Origin: Agrococcus casei LMG 22410
GTDB lineage: Bacteria; Actinomycetota; Actinomycetes; Actinomycetales; Microbacteriaceae
DNA: 64,000 bases
Assembly (NCBI RefSeq): GCF_900163565.1
Contig: NZ_FUHU01000036.1
Location: 1 to 64,000 of the forward strand
Reading direction: 5' to 3'
This document shows positions 1 through 7,884 of the stretch, one piece after another (positions within the stretch are counted from its first letter, which is position 1; every line of letters starts with the position of its first letter). The notes under the pieces were generated by a model. The model made no database searches, was not told where the DNA came from, and saw only the letters and a program-made list of their open reading frames with translations. The translations under genes and the position numbers were made by a program.

Positions 1-45
1 TCGCACGAGGCTATCTACCGGACCCTCTACATCAGCTCGCGCCTG
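1..45 (+). pseudogene. IS30-family transposase fragment, cut at both ends
   Basis: Frame 1 of the + strand from the first base reads SHEAIYRTLYISSR, which matches the conserved block near the middle of IS30-family transposases (typically S-H-E-x-I-Y-R-x-L-Y). The similarity stops after about residue 14. A few bases further on, the left inverted repeat of an IS3 element begins. The rest of the transposase lies outside the window on the left and is absent on the right of the IS3 element. What is seen is a short but diagnostic motif; a disrupted IS30 copy is the inference. Confidence 0.6.
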
Positions 46-86
46 TCGCTCCCCTTGAAGCGCCCTGGGTCTGATGGAGACTCGCG

Positions 87-790
87 CTAATTGATTCCGA
101 CCAGCAGAGTGCGGTCGTTGGGGACAGCATAGAACGTGTTCTCGAACTCGGTCGGCGGGACGTAGCCGAGGTAGCCGTGGAGGCGCTCGGTGTTGCGCCA
201 GTGCACCCAGCCGAGCGTCGCGGGTTCGAGGTCCTCGACCGTCTTCCACGGCCACGAGCGGGCAGGCCCGCGGACGAGTTCGGCCTTGTAGTAGCCGTTC
301 ACGGTCTCGGCGAGGGCGTTGTCACAGCTGTCACCGAGGGTCCCGATCGACGGTGTGGCGCCGATCTCCGCGAATCGTTCGCCGTAGCGAACCGACGTGA
401 ATTGACTGCCCGCGTCGCGGTGAACTCCCGCCTGACCAGATCCGGGTGCCGCGCCGACGTCGGATCCGGCCTGGTCGTCTTGACCCGCTTCGACCGACTC
501 GCGCCCTCAATCCCTGCCGCCCGCATCAGCCTCGCGACCTGATCTCGGCTGATCATGATCCCGGTGCGGCGCGCAGCTTTCCAGAGCTTGCGGACCCCAT
601 AGACGCAGCAGTTGCTTTCCCAGAGCGCGATCAACTGCGGGATCAGCTCCTCATCCCGCCGGGCGCGGGCAGACGGAGCAGGGGTCTTGGCGGCGTAGTA
701 GCTGCTCGGAGCCACCTGCAGCATCCTGCAGATGAGCTCGACTCCGAGCCGGCGACCGTCCACGACGTCGTCGTTGTTCGCGTCGATGAA
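87..790 (-). pseudogene. IS3 orfB remnant (DDE transposase) lacking the first catalytic Asp
   Basis: The 5' part encodes the HTH_21 region (GVELICRMLQVAPSSYY, then VYGVRKLWKAARRTGIMISR) up to HPDLVRREFTA near position 425. There the frame changes and the 3' part continues as DAGSQFTSVRYGERF, then GDSCDNALAETVNGYYKAEL, ending ERLHGYLG...LVGIN* at 87. The block between, which carries the first Asp of the DDE triad, is gone. The second Asp (in DAGSQ) and the Glu (in ALAETVN) remain but in a different frame from the N-terminus. It is a dead transposase. Confidence 0.8.
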
Positions 791-795
791 CGCGG

Positions 796-999
796 CTACT
801 TCCGGTAGTGGCGGTCGAGCTCCGCCCCGAAGAAAGACGCGGCCCGCTTGAGCACTTCAGTTCGCGCGACGAAGCTCACGGTTCTCCTGCTCGAGCTCTC
901 GCACCCGCTGCGCTTCGGTGGTACTCACACCGCGGCGGCCTTCTCCTCGCTTGAGTAGCGATACGGCGTCTGCTTCCCCGACGCCAATTCCTTCGGCAT
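796..999 (-). pseudogene. IS3 orfA remnant (HTH protein), deleted and frameshifted
   Basis: From an ATG at 999 the frame reads MPKELASGKQTPYRYSSEEK and then stops. The sequence resumes in another frame as TEAQRVRELEQENRELRRAN, the leucine-zipper block of IS3 OrfA. A one-base shift follows before EVLKRAASFFGAELDRHYRK and a stop at 796-798. About 40 codons of the HTH region between the first two blocks are missing. OrfA normally binds the ends and is joined to OrfB by a -1 frameshift; neither is possible here. Confidence 0.75.
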
Positions 1000-1092
1000 A
1001 ACTCCATCCTCGTTTCCAAGATCAGGAGCCTCTAAAAACTCAGGGCGATTCAAGCTGCCTTGGTTATGCCCGGGATCAGTTCGCACGCTTAG

Positions 1093-1209
1093 CCTGGGCT
1101 TAGATACCTATCCATTCAGGAGGTGCTTGGCCACGCCTCTCCAGCGATAACGCTCGAGACCTACACTGACCTGTTCGACGCCGAACTAGAGGCTGTTGAC
1201 ACTCCCTGA
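1093..1209 (+). pseudogene. C-terminal fragment of a tyrosine recombinase (phage-type integrase)
   Basis: The open frame 1093-1209 reads ...YLSIQEVLGHASPAITLETYTDLFDAELEAVDTP and stop. It contains the LGH motif and the Tyr nucleophile (ETYTDLF) at the usual spacing, so it is the last ~35 residues of a tyrosine recombinase. The frame is closed upstream by a TAG at 1090-1092, and the rest of the gene is missing where the IS3 element ends. The stop lies 14 bp from the 3' end of tRNA-Arg, the usual layout of an integrase beside its tRNA attachment site. Confidence 0.75.
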
Positions 1210-1222
1210 ATCACGCTCAAAG

Positions 1223-1295
1223 CGCCCCCAGTAGGATTCGAACCTACGACCTTCTGCTCCGGAGGCAGACGCTCTATCCCCTGAGCTATGGGGGC
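1223..1295 (-). tRNA. tRNA-Arg (anticodon CCG)
   Basis: On the minus strand a complete cloverleaf folds: acceptor GCCCCCA/TGGGGGC, D arm AGCTC...GAGC, anticodon stem TCTGC/GCAGA around loop CTCCGGA (anticodon CCG), and T arm GTAGG-TTCGAAT-CCTAC. Length is 73 nt and CCA is not encoded. It decodes CGG. Its 3' end faces the recombinase fragment and the IS remnants, so it is a likely former attachment site. Confidence 0.95.
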
Positions 1296-1321
1296 TCGGG
1301 GTGGCTTTTACGCCGGACTCA

Positions 1322-1834
1322 CTATAGCCGACGTGAGCCGACCAGCATGAGCCGGGCCAGTTCTGCCAGGCTCACGGTTGGCTGTTCATCCCCCAGCTCG
1401 ACGCCAATGGCCGCTGCCTGCGACCGCTGCTGCTCAAGCTGCGTGCTGCCGAGCAACAGCAGCGCACACGCCTCGACCACTGCCTCTCGCTGTGTTTCCG
1501 GCACTTCGCCGGCGGCCCGCCGAAGACGGTCTCGCAGGCCGTGCCCACCCATCCCAAGCGCGATCGACGACGCGACCAGCTCGGCGCCGTCGCGTCTGGC
1601 CAGCAGTGCAAGCCTCAGGCTGTCGACCTGTCCAACGACGGATACGCGCTGGGGGCAGTCGGCAAGAATGCGGTCGGCAACGAGTCCGAGCAGGTGCTGC
1701 TTGCTGGCGACATGCCAGTAGAGGGCGCTCGGCTGCACTTCGAGTGCGGCGGCCACCTGTCGCATCGACAAATCGGGAAGGCCGAGACGGTCAAGTTGGG
1801 CGATCGCCGCGTCGACCACCTGCTCAATGTGCAT
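1322..1834 (-). CDS. bioQ: TetR-family repressor, probably the biotin regulator BioQ
   Basis: The 170-residue protein has an N-terminal TetR-type helix-turn-helix (about residues 5-50, including LSMRQVAAALEVQPSALYWH) and a short ligand-binding domain. It is divergent from bioY across a 92 bp gap holding two perfect 13-bp TGAAC-N3-GTTCA palindromes. BioQ regulators of Corynebacterium and Mycobacterium are TetR proteins that recognise this kind of palindrome at biotin genes, so the assignment rests on family, site and context together. It probably represses bioYMN and itself. BioQ is usually thought to respond to biotin status indirectly; the effector cannot be read from the sequence. Confidence 0.75.
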   Translation of the reverse strand: MHIEQVVDAAIAQLDRLGLPDLSMRQVAAALEVQPSALYWHVASKQHLLGLVADRILADCPQRVSVVGQVDSLRLALLARRDGAELVASSIALGMGGHGLRDRLRRAAGEVPETQREAVVEACALLLLGSTQLEQQRSQAAAIGVELGDEQPTVSLAELARLMLVGSRRL

Positions 1835-1858
1835 GAGCCCATGCTAGGTCAAGTACGC

Positions 1859-1891
1859 TGAACAGTGTTCAATGAACACCGTTCAATGAAC
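1859..1891. promoter_or_regulatory. Tandem BioQ-type operators between bioQ and bioY
   Basis: TGAACAGTGTTCA (1859-1871) and TGAACACCGTTCA (1873-1885) are two perfect TGAAC-N3-GTTCA palindromes spaced 14 bp centre to centre. A third half-site, TGAAC, follows at 1887-1891. The 14 bp phase is more than one helical turn, so two dimers could bind side by side. The array sits in the divergent gap and could control both directions. Confidence 0.8.
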
Positions 1892-1926
1892 GCCCACCGA
1901 CGATCTTCAGCCTAGAGAGGCCTTAC

Positions 1927-2523
1927 GTGAACACACGAACAGCAGGAATCGCGCACATTGCGCTCTTTGCCGCCCTCATCGCAGTCCTGGCGCTGCCACC
2001 GGCACTTCCCCTGGGCCCCGTGCCGATCACCGCTCAGACACTCGGCGTGATGCTGGCAGGAGCAGTGCTCGGACCCTGGCGCGGCGGTGCTGCCGTGCTG
2101 CTGTTCGAAGTGATGGTCGCGGCCGGACTCCCGCTGCTGACCGGCGGCCGCGGCGGCATCGGCGCATTCTTCGGCCCCAGCGGCGGCTACCTGCTCGGCT
2201 GGATCGCAGGAGCAGTCGTCATCGGCCTCATCGTGCACACGGGGGCGAATCGTCCGACATGGCTGCGAGTCATCGTGGGGCTCATCGGCGGCGGAGTCCT
2301 GGTCGTGTATCTCTTCGGCATCCCAGTGCAGGCACTCGTGACGGGCACCACGGTCACGGAGGCTGCAGTGGCAAGCCTGGTGTTCCTGCCCGGTGACGCG
2401 CTGAAGATCGCCATCGCGACCCTCGTCACACTCGCCCTCTGGAAGGCGTACCCGCGCGCCTTCGGTCAGTTGGCGAGAACACGCGCCCCACAGAAGACTT
2501 CCGCAGAGACGCCCGCTGCATGA
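1927..2523 (+). CDS. bioY: BioY biotin transporter, substrate-binding S component
   Basis: This 198-residue membrane protein has about six hydrophobic segments and the BioY signatures PLGPVPITAQTLGVMLAGAV (residues ~28-47) and the GGRGGIGAFFGPSGGYLLGW block. It is the S component of an ECF-type importer and captures biotin in the membrane. The ATG is preceded by GAGAGGCC. The stop overlaps the bioM start in ATGA, so the three genes are translationally coupled. Expression is probably set by the upstream TGAAC-N3-GTTCA sites. Confidence 0.95.
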   Translation: MNTRTAGIAHIALFAALIAVLALPPALPLGPVPITAQTLGVMLAGAVLGPWRGGAAVLLFEVMVAAGLPLLTGGRGGIGAFFGPSGGYLLGWIAGAVVIGLIVHTGANRPTWLRVIVGLIGGGVLVVYLFGIPVQALVTGTTVTEAAVASLVFLPGDALKIAIATLVTLALWKAYPRAFGQLARTRAPQKTSAETPAA

Positions 2524-3176
2524 TCCGTGTGCAGGGCGCATCCGTCTTCGCTCCGTCGCCTGACGGGCGCGGGTCTGTGACGATCCTCGATGACGCGACC
2601 TGCACCCTGGCCGCACGCCGCACCGCGGTCGTCGGCGAGAACGGCTCGGGCAAGTCGACGCTCGCACGCGTCATCGGCGGGCTCATCAAATCAGAAGGGT
2701 CAGTCGACGCCCCCGAGCGAATCGGCTTTCTCTTCTCGAACCCGGGCGCCCAGCCGGTCATGCCGACGGTGCAGGAAGACGTGGCGCTCAGTTTTCGCGG
2801 CCGCGGCCTGAGCCGAGCAGAGATTCGCGAGCGCACCGCATCCGCACTGCAGGAGCACAGGCTGACCGACCTCGCCGAGCACTCCTGCCATTCGCTCTCG
2901 AGCGGGCAGCAGCAGCGTCTGGCCCTCTGCGCGATCCTCGCAGGCGAGCCCGAGCTTGTGATTGCCGATGAGCCCACGAGCTTCCTCGACGGCCGCCACC
3001 GTCGCATCGTGCGAGACCGACTGTTCGCAGACAATGCACCCGACCTGCTGCTGGTGACCCACGATCTCGAGCTCGCGTCTCGCTGCGACGAGGCGATCCT
3101 GGTCGAAGCTGGCCGCATCACGATGCAGGGGCCAGCGGATGCGGTAGTCGCGACATACGAGAAGAGCCTCGAGTGA
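2520..3176 (+). CDS. bioM: BioM, ATPase of the ECF biotin transporter
   Basis: A 218-residue ABC ATPase with Walker A GENGSGKST (residues 39-47), ABC signature LSSGQQQRLAL (~126-136), Walker B LVIADE (~147-151) and the H-loop histidine in LLVTHDLE. It energises BioY together with BioN. It overlaps bioY by 4 bp and bioN by 4 bp (GTGA), so it belongs to a compact three-gene operon. A general cobalt/ECF ATPase would look similar, but the bioY neighbour fixes the role. Confidence 0.93.
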   Translation: MIRVQGASVFAPSPDGRGSVTILDDATCTLAARRTAVVGENGSGKSTLARVIGGLIKSEGSVDAPERIGFLFSNPGAQPVMPTVQEDVALSFRGRGLSRAEIRERTASALQEHRLTDLAEHSCHSLSSGQQQRLALCAILAGEPELVIADEPTSFLDGRHRRIVRDRLFADNAPDLLLVTHDLELASRCDEAILVEAGRITMQGPADAVVATYEKSLE

Positions 3177-3748
3177 TCAGCGCGTTCGTGACAGGCGCAG
3201 GTCCACTGCACCGACTGCCGGCGACGCTGAAGCTGCTCGCCTTCGCCGCGATCTCGCTGGCACTCGTGCTGCTGCCAGCTGGCGCCTGGAGCTTCGCAGT
3301 CGGCCTCACGGTCGCTGCGAGCGCGATCGTCGCCGCGTGGCTGCCACCGCGCATCCTGCTGGTCGACACGCTGAGAGTGCTGCCGTTCGTGCTGTTCATC
3401 GCAGCTGCCGTGTGGTGGTTTCAGGGCATCGAGCAGGGCATGACCACGGGATCGCGAGTGCTGGCGATCTTCGTGCTCGCGAGCGTTCTGACTCGCACCA
3501 CTCGCGTCGAAGACGTGCTGCAGGCATGGCCGCTGCGTCTCTCCGAACGCCTTGGCCTCGCCGTCGCCCTCACACTGACCATGATTCCGGTGCTGTCAGA
3601 CCTCGGCCGTCAAGTCTGGCTGGCGCAGCGCTCGCGGGGCCTTCGCCCGTCGCTTCGTCGGTGGCTCATGCCGTTCATCGTGCTGTCACTCAAGCACGCT
3701 GATGACGTTGACGATGCGCTTCGGGCGCGCGTCCGGCCACGAGAATGA
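3173..3748 (+). CDS. bioN: BioN, transmembrane T component of the ECF biotin transporter
   Basis: A 191-residue protein of the CbiQ/EcfT family with four to five hydrophobic segments and the cytoplasmic coupling motifs of EcfT proteins near the C-terminus (AQRSRGLRP and ALRARVRP). It joins BioY to the BioM dimer. The start is GTG overlapping the bioM stop. Its last 59 bp overlap the 3' end of the opposite-strand acyltransferase gene, so the two transcripts are antisense over that stretch. Confidence 0.9.
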   Translation: MISAFVTGAGPLHRLPATLKLLAFAAISLALVLLPAGAWSFAVGLTVAASAIVAAWLPPRILLVDTLRVLPFVLFIAAAVWWFQGIEQGMTTGSRVLAIFVLASVLTRTTRVEDVLQAWPLRLSERLGLAVALTLTMIPVLSDLGRQVWLAQRSRGLRPSLRRWLMPFIVLSLKHADDVDDALRARVRPRE

Positions 3749-4997
3749 GAGCAGCAGCAGACCCGATGAGCGACACGGTCGCGTTCACGACGTCGAGTCC
3801 GAACACCATGATCAGCACCGGTCCCGGAACGAACGCGGCAACGGCGAGCAGCGCGACCGGCAGTCCCGGGAACCTCGGATGCGCGAGTCCGGCAGGTGCC
3901 GCCTCGAGTCGGCCCAGCACGAGCGAGAGCAGGTAGACCGCTCCGAGTACGAGCAGGTACAGCGGAATGCGCTCAAACCACCATCTCCCGCTGCCCGGCT
4001 CTGAGAGCCAGTCGGGCACCAGAAGTTGCACGCCGATGATCGCCATGATGACCGGAAGGTGCCACAGGTAGATCGTCATGAGGCGAGTGCCAGCGACGAA
4101 GACCACGCCCTGCGCCAGGCGTGTGCGCATGAGCGCCGTGAGCGGGCGCTTGCAGAGCGCCAGCAGCGCCCCCTGTGAGAGCGCCAGCACCATGAGCGGA
4201 AGCGTCGGCGGAAACTGGTTCGCCAGCATGTTCCAGGAGTACATCGGAACAGCCGCAACTGCCCCGATCGCGAGCGCATACGAGATCATGACGAGTCCTA
4301 TGAGTGCGAGCGGCGAACGCCGCTGGAACCAGCCGTCGCGGTACCAGAAGCCCAGCTGCTGAGCGAAGACCCAGACGAATGCTGTGTTGGGCAGCCCCAG
4401 CAGCGTCACGCCTGAAGCGATTCGGAGCGCGTCGGTGGCAACAGCAAGCAGAGCGATTGCGGCAAGGGTCAGCAGGGGCTTCGCCCTGTGCGCTCGGATC
4501 ATCCACGGGGCCGCCGTCTGCGCGATCATGTACGCGGCGAGGAACCACATGGGTGAGCCGACGCCGCTGGCGACGGCGTCGACGAGCTCTGACGGCGCCC
4601 CGATGAATCGGGCGACAAGCAGAGCGACCGTGAAGATTGCCATGACTGCGATCGCGGGCCGTGCCAGCCGCGCGATCCGTACGCGCACGAACGCACTGGC
4701 GCTCTCGCGAAACGATTGCCCCGGATTCCTGCGGACGAGCGAGTCCCAGCCGGTCATTGCCGCGAATCCGCCCACGAGAAAGAATGCGGGCATGATCTGG
4801 AAGACGAAGCTGACCACATTGAACCAGCTCTGCTCTTCGAGCGTCTTCTCGATCCGCACGCCGTCGTCGCCCAGCGAGACTCCGGCCAGCAGCAGATGCA
4901 CGACGACGACCAGCAGAACGCAGACGACTCTGACAAGGTCGAGGGTGAGGTCGCGGTCAGCTGTCGTGGCGGTGCGAACCGGCTGCTGTCGGGTCAT
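3690..4997 (-). CDS. Acyltransferase 3 family membrane protein
   Basis: A 435-residue protein with about ten hydrophobic segments, beginning with LDLVRVVCVLLVVVVHLLLA, the first helix and conserved Arg/His region of acyltransferase family 3 (OafA/NodX type). Members transfer acetyl or other acyl groups to cell-surface sugars, lipids or antibiotics; the substrate here cannot be told. It stands alone between bioN (convergent, overlapping 59 bp) and the divergent copper locus. The short C-terminus APEAHRQRHQRA is inside the bioN overlap. Confidence 0.85.
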   Translation of the reverse strand: MTRQQPVRTATTADRDLTLDLVRVVCVLLVVVVHLLLAGVSLGDDGVRIEKTLEEQSWFNVVSFVFQIMPAFFLVGGFAAMTGWDSLVRRNPGQSFRESASAFVRVRIARLARPAIAVMAIFTVALLVARFIGAPSELVDAVASGVGSPMWFLAAYMIAQTAAPWMIRAHRAKPLLTLAAIALLAVATDALRIASGVTLLGLPNTAFVWVFAQQLGFWYRDGWFQRRSPLALIGLVMISYALAIGAVAAVPMYSWNMLANQFPPTLPLMVLALSQGALLALCKRPLTALMRTRLAQGVVFVAGTRLMTIYLWHLPVIMAIIGVQLLVPDWLSEPGSGRWWFERIPLYLLVLGAVYLLSLVLGRLEAAPAGLAHPRFPGLPVALLAVAAFVPGPVLIMVFGLDVVNATVSLIGSAAALILVAGRAPEAHRQRHQRA

Positions 4998-5053
4998 AGA
5001 CGATTATTCTCGCCCGAACTGCTGGAAATCCTGCACGACACACTTGCCCCGGC

Positions 5054-5070
5054 ATACCCCCTAGGGGTAT
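5054..5070. promoter_or_regulatory. CsoR operator upstream of csoR
   Basis: ATACCCC-CTA-GGGGTAT is a perfect 7-bp inverted repeat with a 3-bp spacer, ending 23 bp before the csoR start. It matches the AT-flanked G/C tract operators of copper-sensing CsoR repressors. With GAAGGAGAG as the ribosome site just downstream, binding would block the promoter of csoR-copZ-copA. Confidence 0.9.
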
Positions 5071-5093
5071 AGTCGCGGGAAGAAGGAGAGCAC

Positions 5094-5375
5094 ATGCACG
5101 GTTACAGCGAAGACAAGGATGCCCTGCTGAAGCGACTGCGTCGCGTCGAGGGGCAGGTGCGCGGCATCGCGCGCATGGTCGACGAAGACACATACTGCAT
5201 CGACGTGCTCACGCAGGTCTCGGCAACCAAGCGTGCGCTCGAGAATGTAGCGGTCATGCTCGTCGACGACCACCTTCGCCACTGTGTCGCAGAGGCCGCG
5301 ACAGAAGGCGGCACCGTTGCCGATGCGAAGCTCGAAGAGGCCTCAGCAGCGATCTCGCGGCTGCTGAAATCCTGA
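5094..5375 (+). CDS. csoR: CsoR-family copper-sensing repressor
   Basis: A 93-residue all-helical DUF156 protein. The Cu(I) ligands of CsoR are present with the right spacing: Cys35 (DTYC), His60 and Cys64 (HLRHC). The core LLKRLRRVEGQVRGI is typical of the family. It is the first gene of csoR-copZ-copA and is preceded by its own operator and a good ribosome site (GAAGGAGAG). When copper binds, DNA is released and efflux is induced. RcnR/FrmR relatives use other ligand sets, so copper is the best call. Confidence 0.93.
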   Translation: MHGYSEDKDALLKRLRRVEGQVRGIARMVDEDTYCIDVLTQVSATKRALENVAVMLVDDHLRHCVAEAATEGGTVADAKLEEASAAISRLLKS

Positions 5376-5403
5376 CACGACCCAACGAACCGAGAGGAAT
5401 CCC

Positions 5404-5733
5404 ATGAAGCAGAACATCGAGATCACGACGCCCGAGCTGATAGACGACACCCAGGCAAGCGGATGCTGCGGCGGCTCGTGCTGCGGCGGCGGTGGCGAGG
5501 CATCGGCAGATGCGCGTCAGGTCACCGAACTCACCGTTGAAGGCATGACGTGCAGCCACTGCGTCGACAGCATCATCACTGAGGTCGGCGGCGTCGAAGG
5601 CGTCGGCAACGTCACCGTCTCGCTCGTTCCCGGTGGCCAGTCGACCGTCTTCGTGCAGTCCGATGCCCCCGTCGACGGCGCAGCACTCGAGGCCGCAGTC
5701 GTCGAGGCCGGCTACCGCACCGTCCTGAAGTAG
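5404..5733 (+). CDS. copZ: Copper chaperone with Cys-rich N-terminal extension
   Basis: A 109-residue protein. The C-terminal ~70 residues are a heavy-metal-associated domain with GMTCSHC (residues 47-53), the CxxC copper site. Ahead of it is an unusual cysteine cluster CCGGSCCGGGG (21-31). CopZ passes Cu(I) to CopA and possibly to CsoR. It is preceded by GAGAGGAAT and lies 6 bp before copA. The extra four cysteines could hold additional copper ions; their role is not known from the sequence. Confidence 0.88.
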   Translation: MKQNIEITTPELIDDTQASGCCGGSCCGGGGEASADARQVTELTVEGMTCSHCVDSIITEVGGVEGVGNVTVSLVPGGQSTVFVQSDAPVDGAALEAAVVEAGYRTVLK

Positions 5734-5739
5734 GCTGCC

Positions 5740-7881
5740 GTGTCGCAAGTTGATCTCGACGTGCAGGGCATGACCTGCGCGTCCTGTGCCTCCAGAATCG
5801 AGCGGAAGCTCAACAAGGTCGACGGCATCAGCGCCGAGGTCAACTACGCGACCGAGTCTGCCACGCTCACCCTTGCCGACAGCCTGACTGCCGAAGACGC
5901 CATCTCGGTAATCGAGTCGACAGGCTATTCTGCCGCGCCGGCTGGGTCAGACAGACCTCCACGCAGCCGCCTGCCGTTCATCCGACTCATCGTCGCCGCA
6001 TCGCTCGCAGTGCCGGTGATGGTGCTGTCGATGGTGCCGACGCTGCAGTTTCCGGCGTGGCAGTGGATCGTGTTCGCCATGACGCTTCCAGTCGTCGCAT
6101 GGTGCGCCTTCCCGTTCCACAAGGCTGCGTTCGTCAGCGCCCGCCACGGCGCGACGACGATGGACACGCTGATCTCGCTCGGCACACTGAGCGCGATGCT
6201 GTGGTCAACTTGGGCGCTGCTGTTCGGCGGCGCGGGTGAGATCGGCATGAAGATGCAGATGTCGCTGTTCGGCTCCGGACACCACGAGCTGTATTTCGAG
6301 GTCGCCGCGGCCGTCACCGCATTCCTGCTGCTCGGCCGCTGGATCGAATCGCGCGCGAAGGACTCCCAGCTCGACGCACTCGACGCACTCGCTCGACTCG
6401 GCGCCAAAGAGGCCACACGGCTGACCGCAGGCGGCGACGAGCGCGTGCCTGTCGAACTGCTCGAGGTCGACGACGTAATCCGCGTCGTTCCCGGCGAGAA
6501 GATCGCGGCAGACGGCGTGGTCGCCTCTGGCGCCTCTACCATCGACGCATCCCTCGTCACGGGCGAATCCATGCCTCTCGAAGCCGTCGTCGGCAGCGAA
6601 GTCATCGGCGGCACCATCAATGGCGACGGCATGCTCACCGTCAGAGCGACTCGAGTCGGGTCAGACACCGAACTCGCGCAGATCGCTGGCATGCTGCGCA
6701 CCGCTCAGAGCGGCAAGACCGGTGCCCAGAGACTCGCCGACCGCATCTCGTCATTCTTCGTGCCGGCGGTGCTGGTCATCTCGCTGCTCACACTGATCGG
6801 CTGGGTGCTCTTCACCGGCGACTGGGGCTCGGCGCTGTCGGCCGCGGTCGCGACCCTGATCATCGCCTGCCCCTGCGCGCTCGGCCTCGCGACACCGACC
6901 GCGATTCTCGTCGGCACGACCCGCGGCAGCGAGCTCGGCCTGCTGCTGCGCGATGCGACTGTGCTCGAGACAGCCCGCCGCGTCGACGTCGCGATCCTCG
7001 ACAAGACCGGCACCCTGACAGCCGGGCGGATGCGCGTGGTGAGCTGGTTCGTCGAAGACTACGTCGACCGGCGCGACGTGCTGCGCATCGCCGGAGCCCT
7101 CGAATCAGGTAGCGAGCACCCGATTTCGAGGGCGATCCTCGACGCCGCAGAGCAGGCCGGTGTGCCGGTAGTCGCTGGCGATGACGTGAAGAACGTCTCG
7201 GGCAAGGGACTCACCGGAATGCTCGACGGCCACACGGTGCGCGTCGGCAAGCCCGACTGGATCGGTGTCACAGACGGCCTGGCGGCAACCGGCACCCTCG
7301 TCGCAGTCGAGTACGACGGCGCCTACCTCGGCACCCTCATGCTCGACGACCAGGTGCGACCCGAGTCGAAGCAGACAGTGGAGCGTCTTCGCGGACTCGG
7401 CATCGAGCCGATCATGATCACCGGCGACCACGCTGGCGCTGCCGACCGCATCGCCCAGGCCGTCGGCATCACCGAAGTGCACGCTGGCGCGCTGCCCGGC
7501 GACAAGCTCGAGCACGTGCGCCAGCTGCAGGCGCAGGGCCGACGAGTCGCGATGATCGGCGACGGCGTCAACGACGCGGCGGCACTCGCGGCCTCCGACC
7601 TCGGAATCGCCATGGGCTCCGGAACCGACGTTGCCCGCGCATCCGCCTCCATCACGCTCGTCTCAGGAGGTCTCGAACAGGCGACCACCGGCATCGAGCT
7701 GGCTCGCGCGACGCTGCGGGTCATTCGCCAGAACCTGTTCTGGGCGTTCGCCTACAACACGCTCGCAATCCCGCTCGCCGCCTTCGGCCTGCTATCACCG
7801 CTCATTGCGGGATTGGCGATGGCGCTCTCGAGCGTCATGGTCGTCGTGAACAGCCTGCGCCTCAACCGCTTCGGCAGGTAG
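5740..7881 (+). CDS. copA: Copper-exporting P1B-type ATPase
   Basis: 713 residues. In order: one N-terminal metal-binding domain with GMTCASC (10-16), membrane segments, the metal-site CPC in CPCALGLATP (~378-387), the phosphorylation site DKTGTLT (Asp ~421), the HP motif SEHPISRAIL (~458), and the hinge GDGVNDAAALAASD (~607). CPC plus the adjacent csoR and copZ make Cu(I) export the likely function. The start is a GTG 6 bp after copZ. It ends 3 bp short of the convergent RamB-like gene, so no terminator fits between them. Confidence 0.93.
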   Translation: MSQVDLDVQGMTCASCASRIERKLNKVDGISAEVNYATESATLTLADSLTAEDAISVIESTGYSAAPAGSDRPPRSRLPFIRLIVAASLAVPVMVLSMVPTLQFPAWQWIVFAMTLPVVAWCAFPFHKAAFVSARHGATTMDTLISLGTLSAMLWSTWALLFGGAGEIGMKMQMSLFGSGHHELYFEVAAAVTAFLLLGRWIESRAKDSQLDALDALARLGAKEATRLTAGGDERVPVELLEVDDVIRVVPGEKIAADGVVASGASTIDASLVTGESMPLEAVVGSEVIGGTINGDGMLTVRATRVGSDTELAQIAGMLRTAQSGKTGAQRLADRISSFFVPAVLVISLLTLIGWVLFTGDWGSALSAAVATLIIACPCALGLATPTAILVGTTRGSELGLLLRDATVLETARRVDVAILDKTGTLTAGRMRVVSWFVEDYVDRRDVLRIAGALESGSEHPISRAILDAAEQAGVPVVAGDDVKNVSGKGLTGMLDGHTVRVGKPDWIGVTDGLAATGTLVAVEYDGAYLGTLMLDDQVRPESKQTVERLRGLGIEPIMITGDHAGAADRIAQAVGITEVHAGALPGDKLEHVRQLQAQGRRVAMIGDGVNDAAALAASDLGIAMGSGTDVARASASITLVSGGLEQATTGIELARATLRVIRQNLFWAFAYNTLAIPLAAFGLLSPLIAGLAMALSSVMVVVNSLRLNRFGR

Positions 7882-7884
7882 CGC

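Larger units (their letters stand above)
54..1054 (-). mobile_element. Degenerate IS3-family insertion sequence, about 1.0 kb
   Basis: The element is bounded by imperfect inverted repeats: left 54-83 starts CTTGAAGCGCCCTGGGT and right 1026-1054, read on the minus strand, starts CTTGAATCGCCCTGAGT. Between them are remnants of orfA and orfB in the usual IS3 arrangement, both on the minus strand. Intact members are about 1.25-1.3 kb, so roughly 250-300 bp are missing. The loss is explained by internal deletions in both ORFs. No clear flanking target duplication was seen. The element cannot encode an active transposase. Confidence 0.8.
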
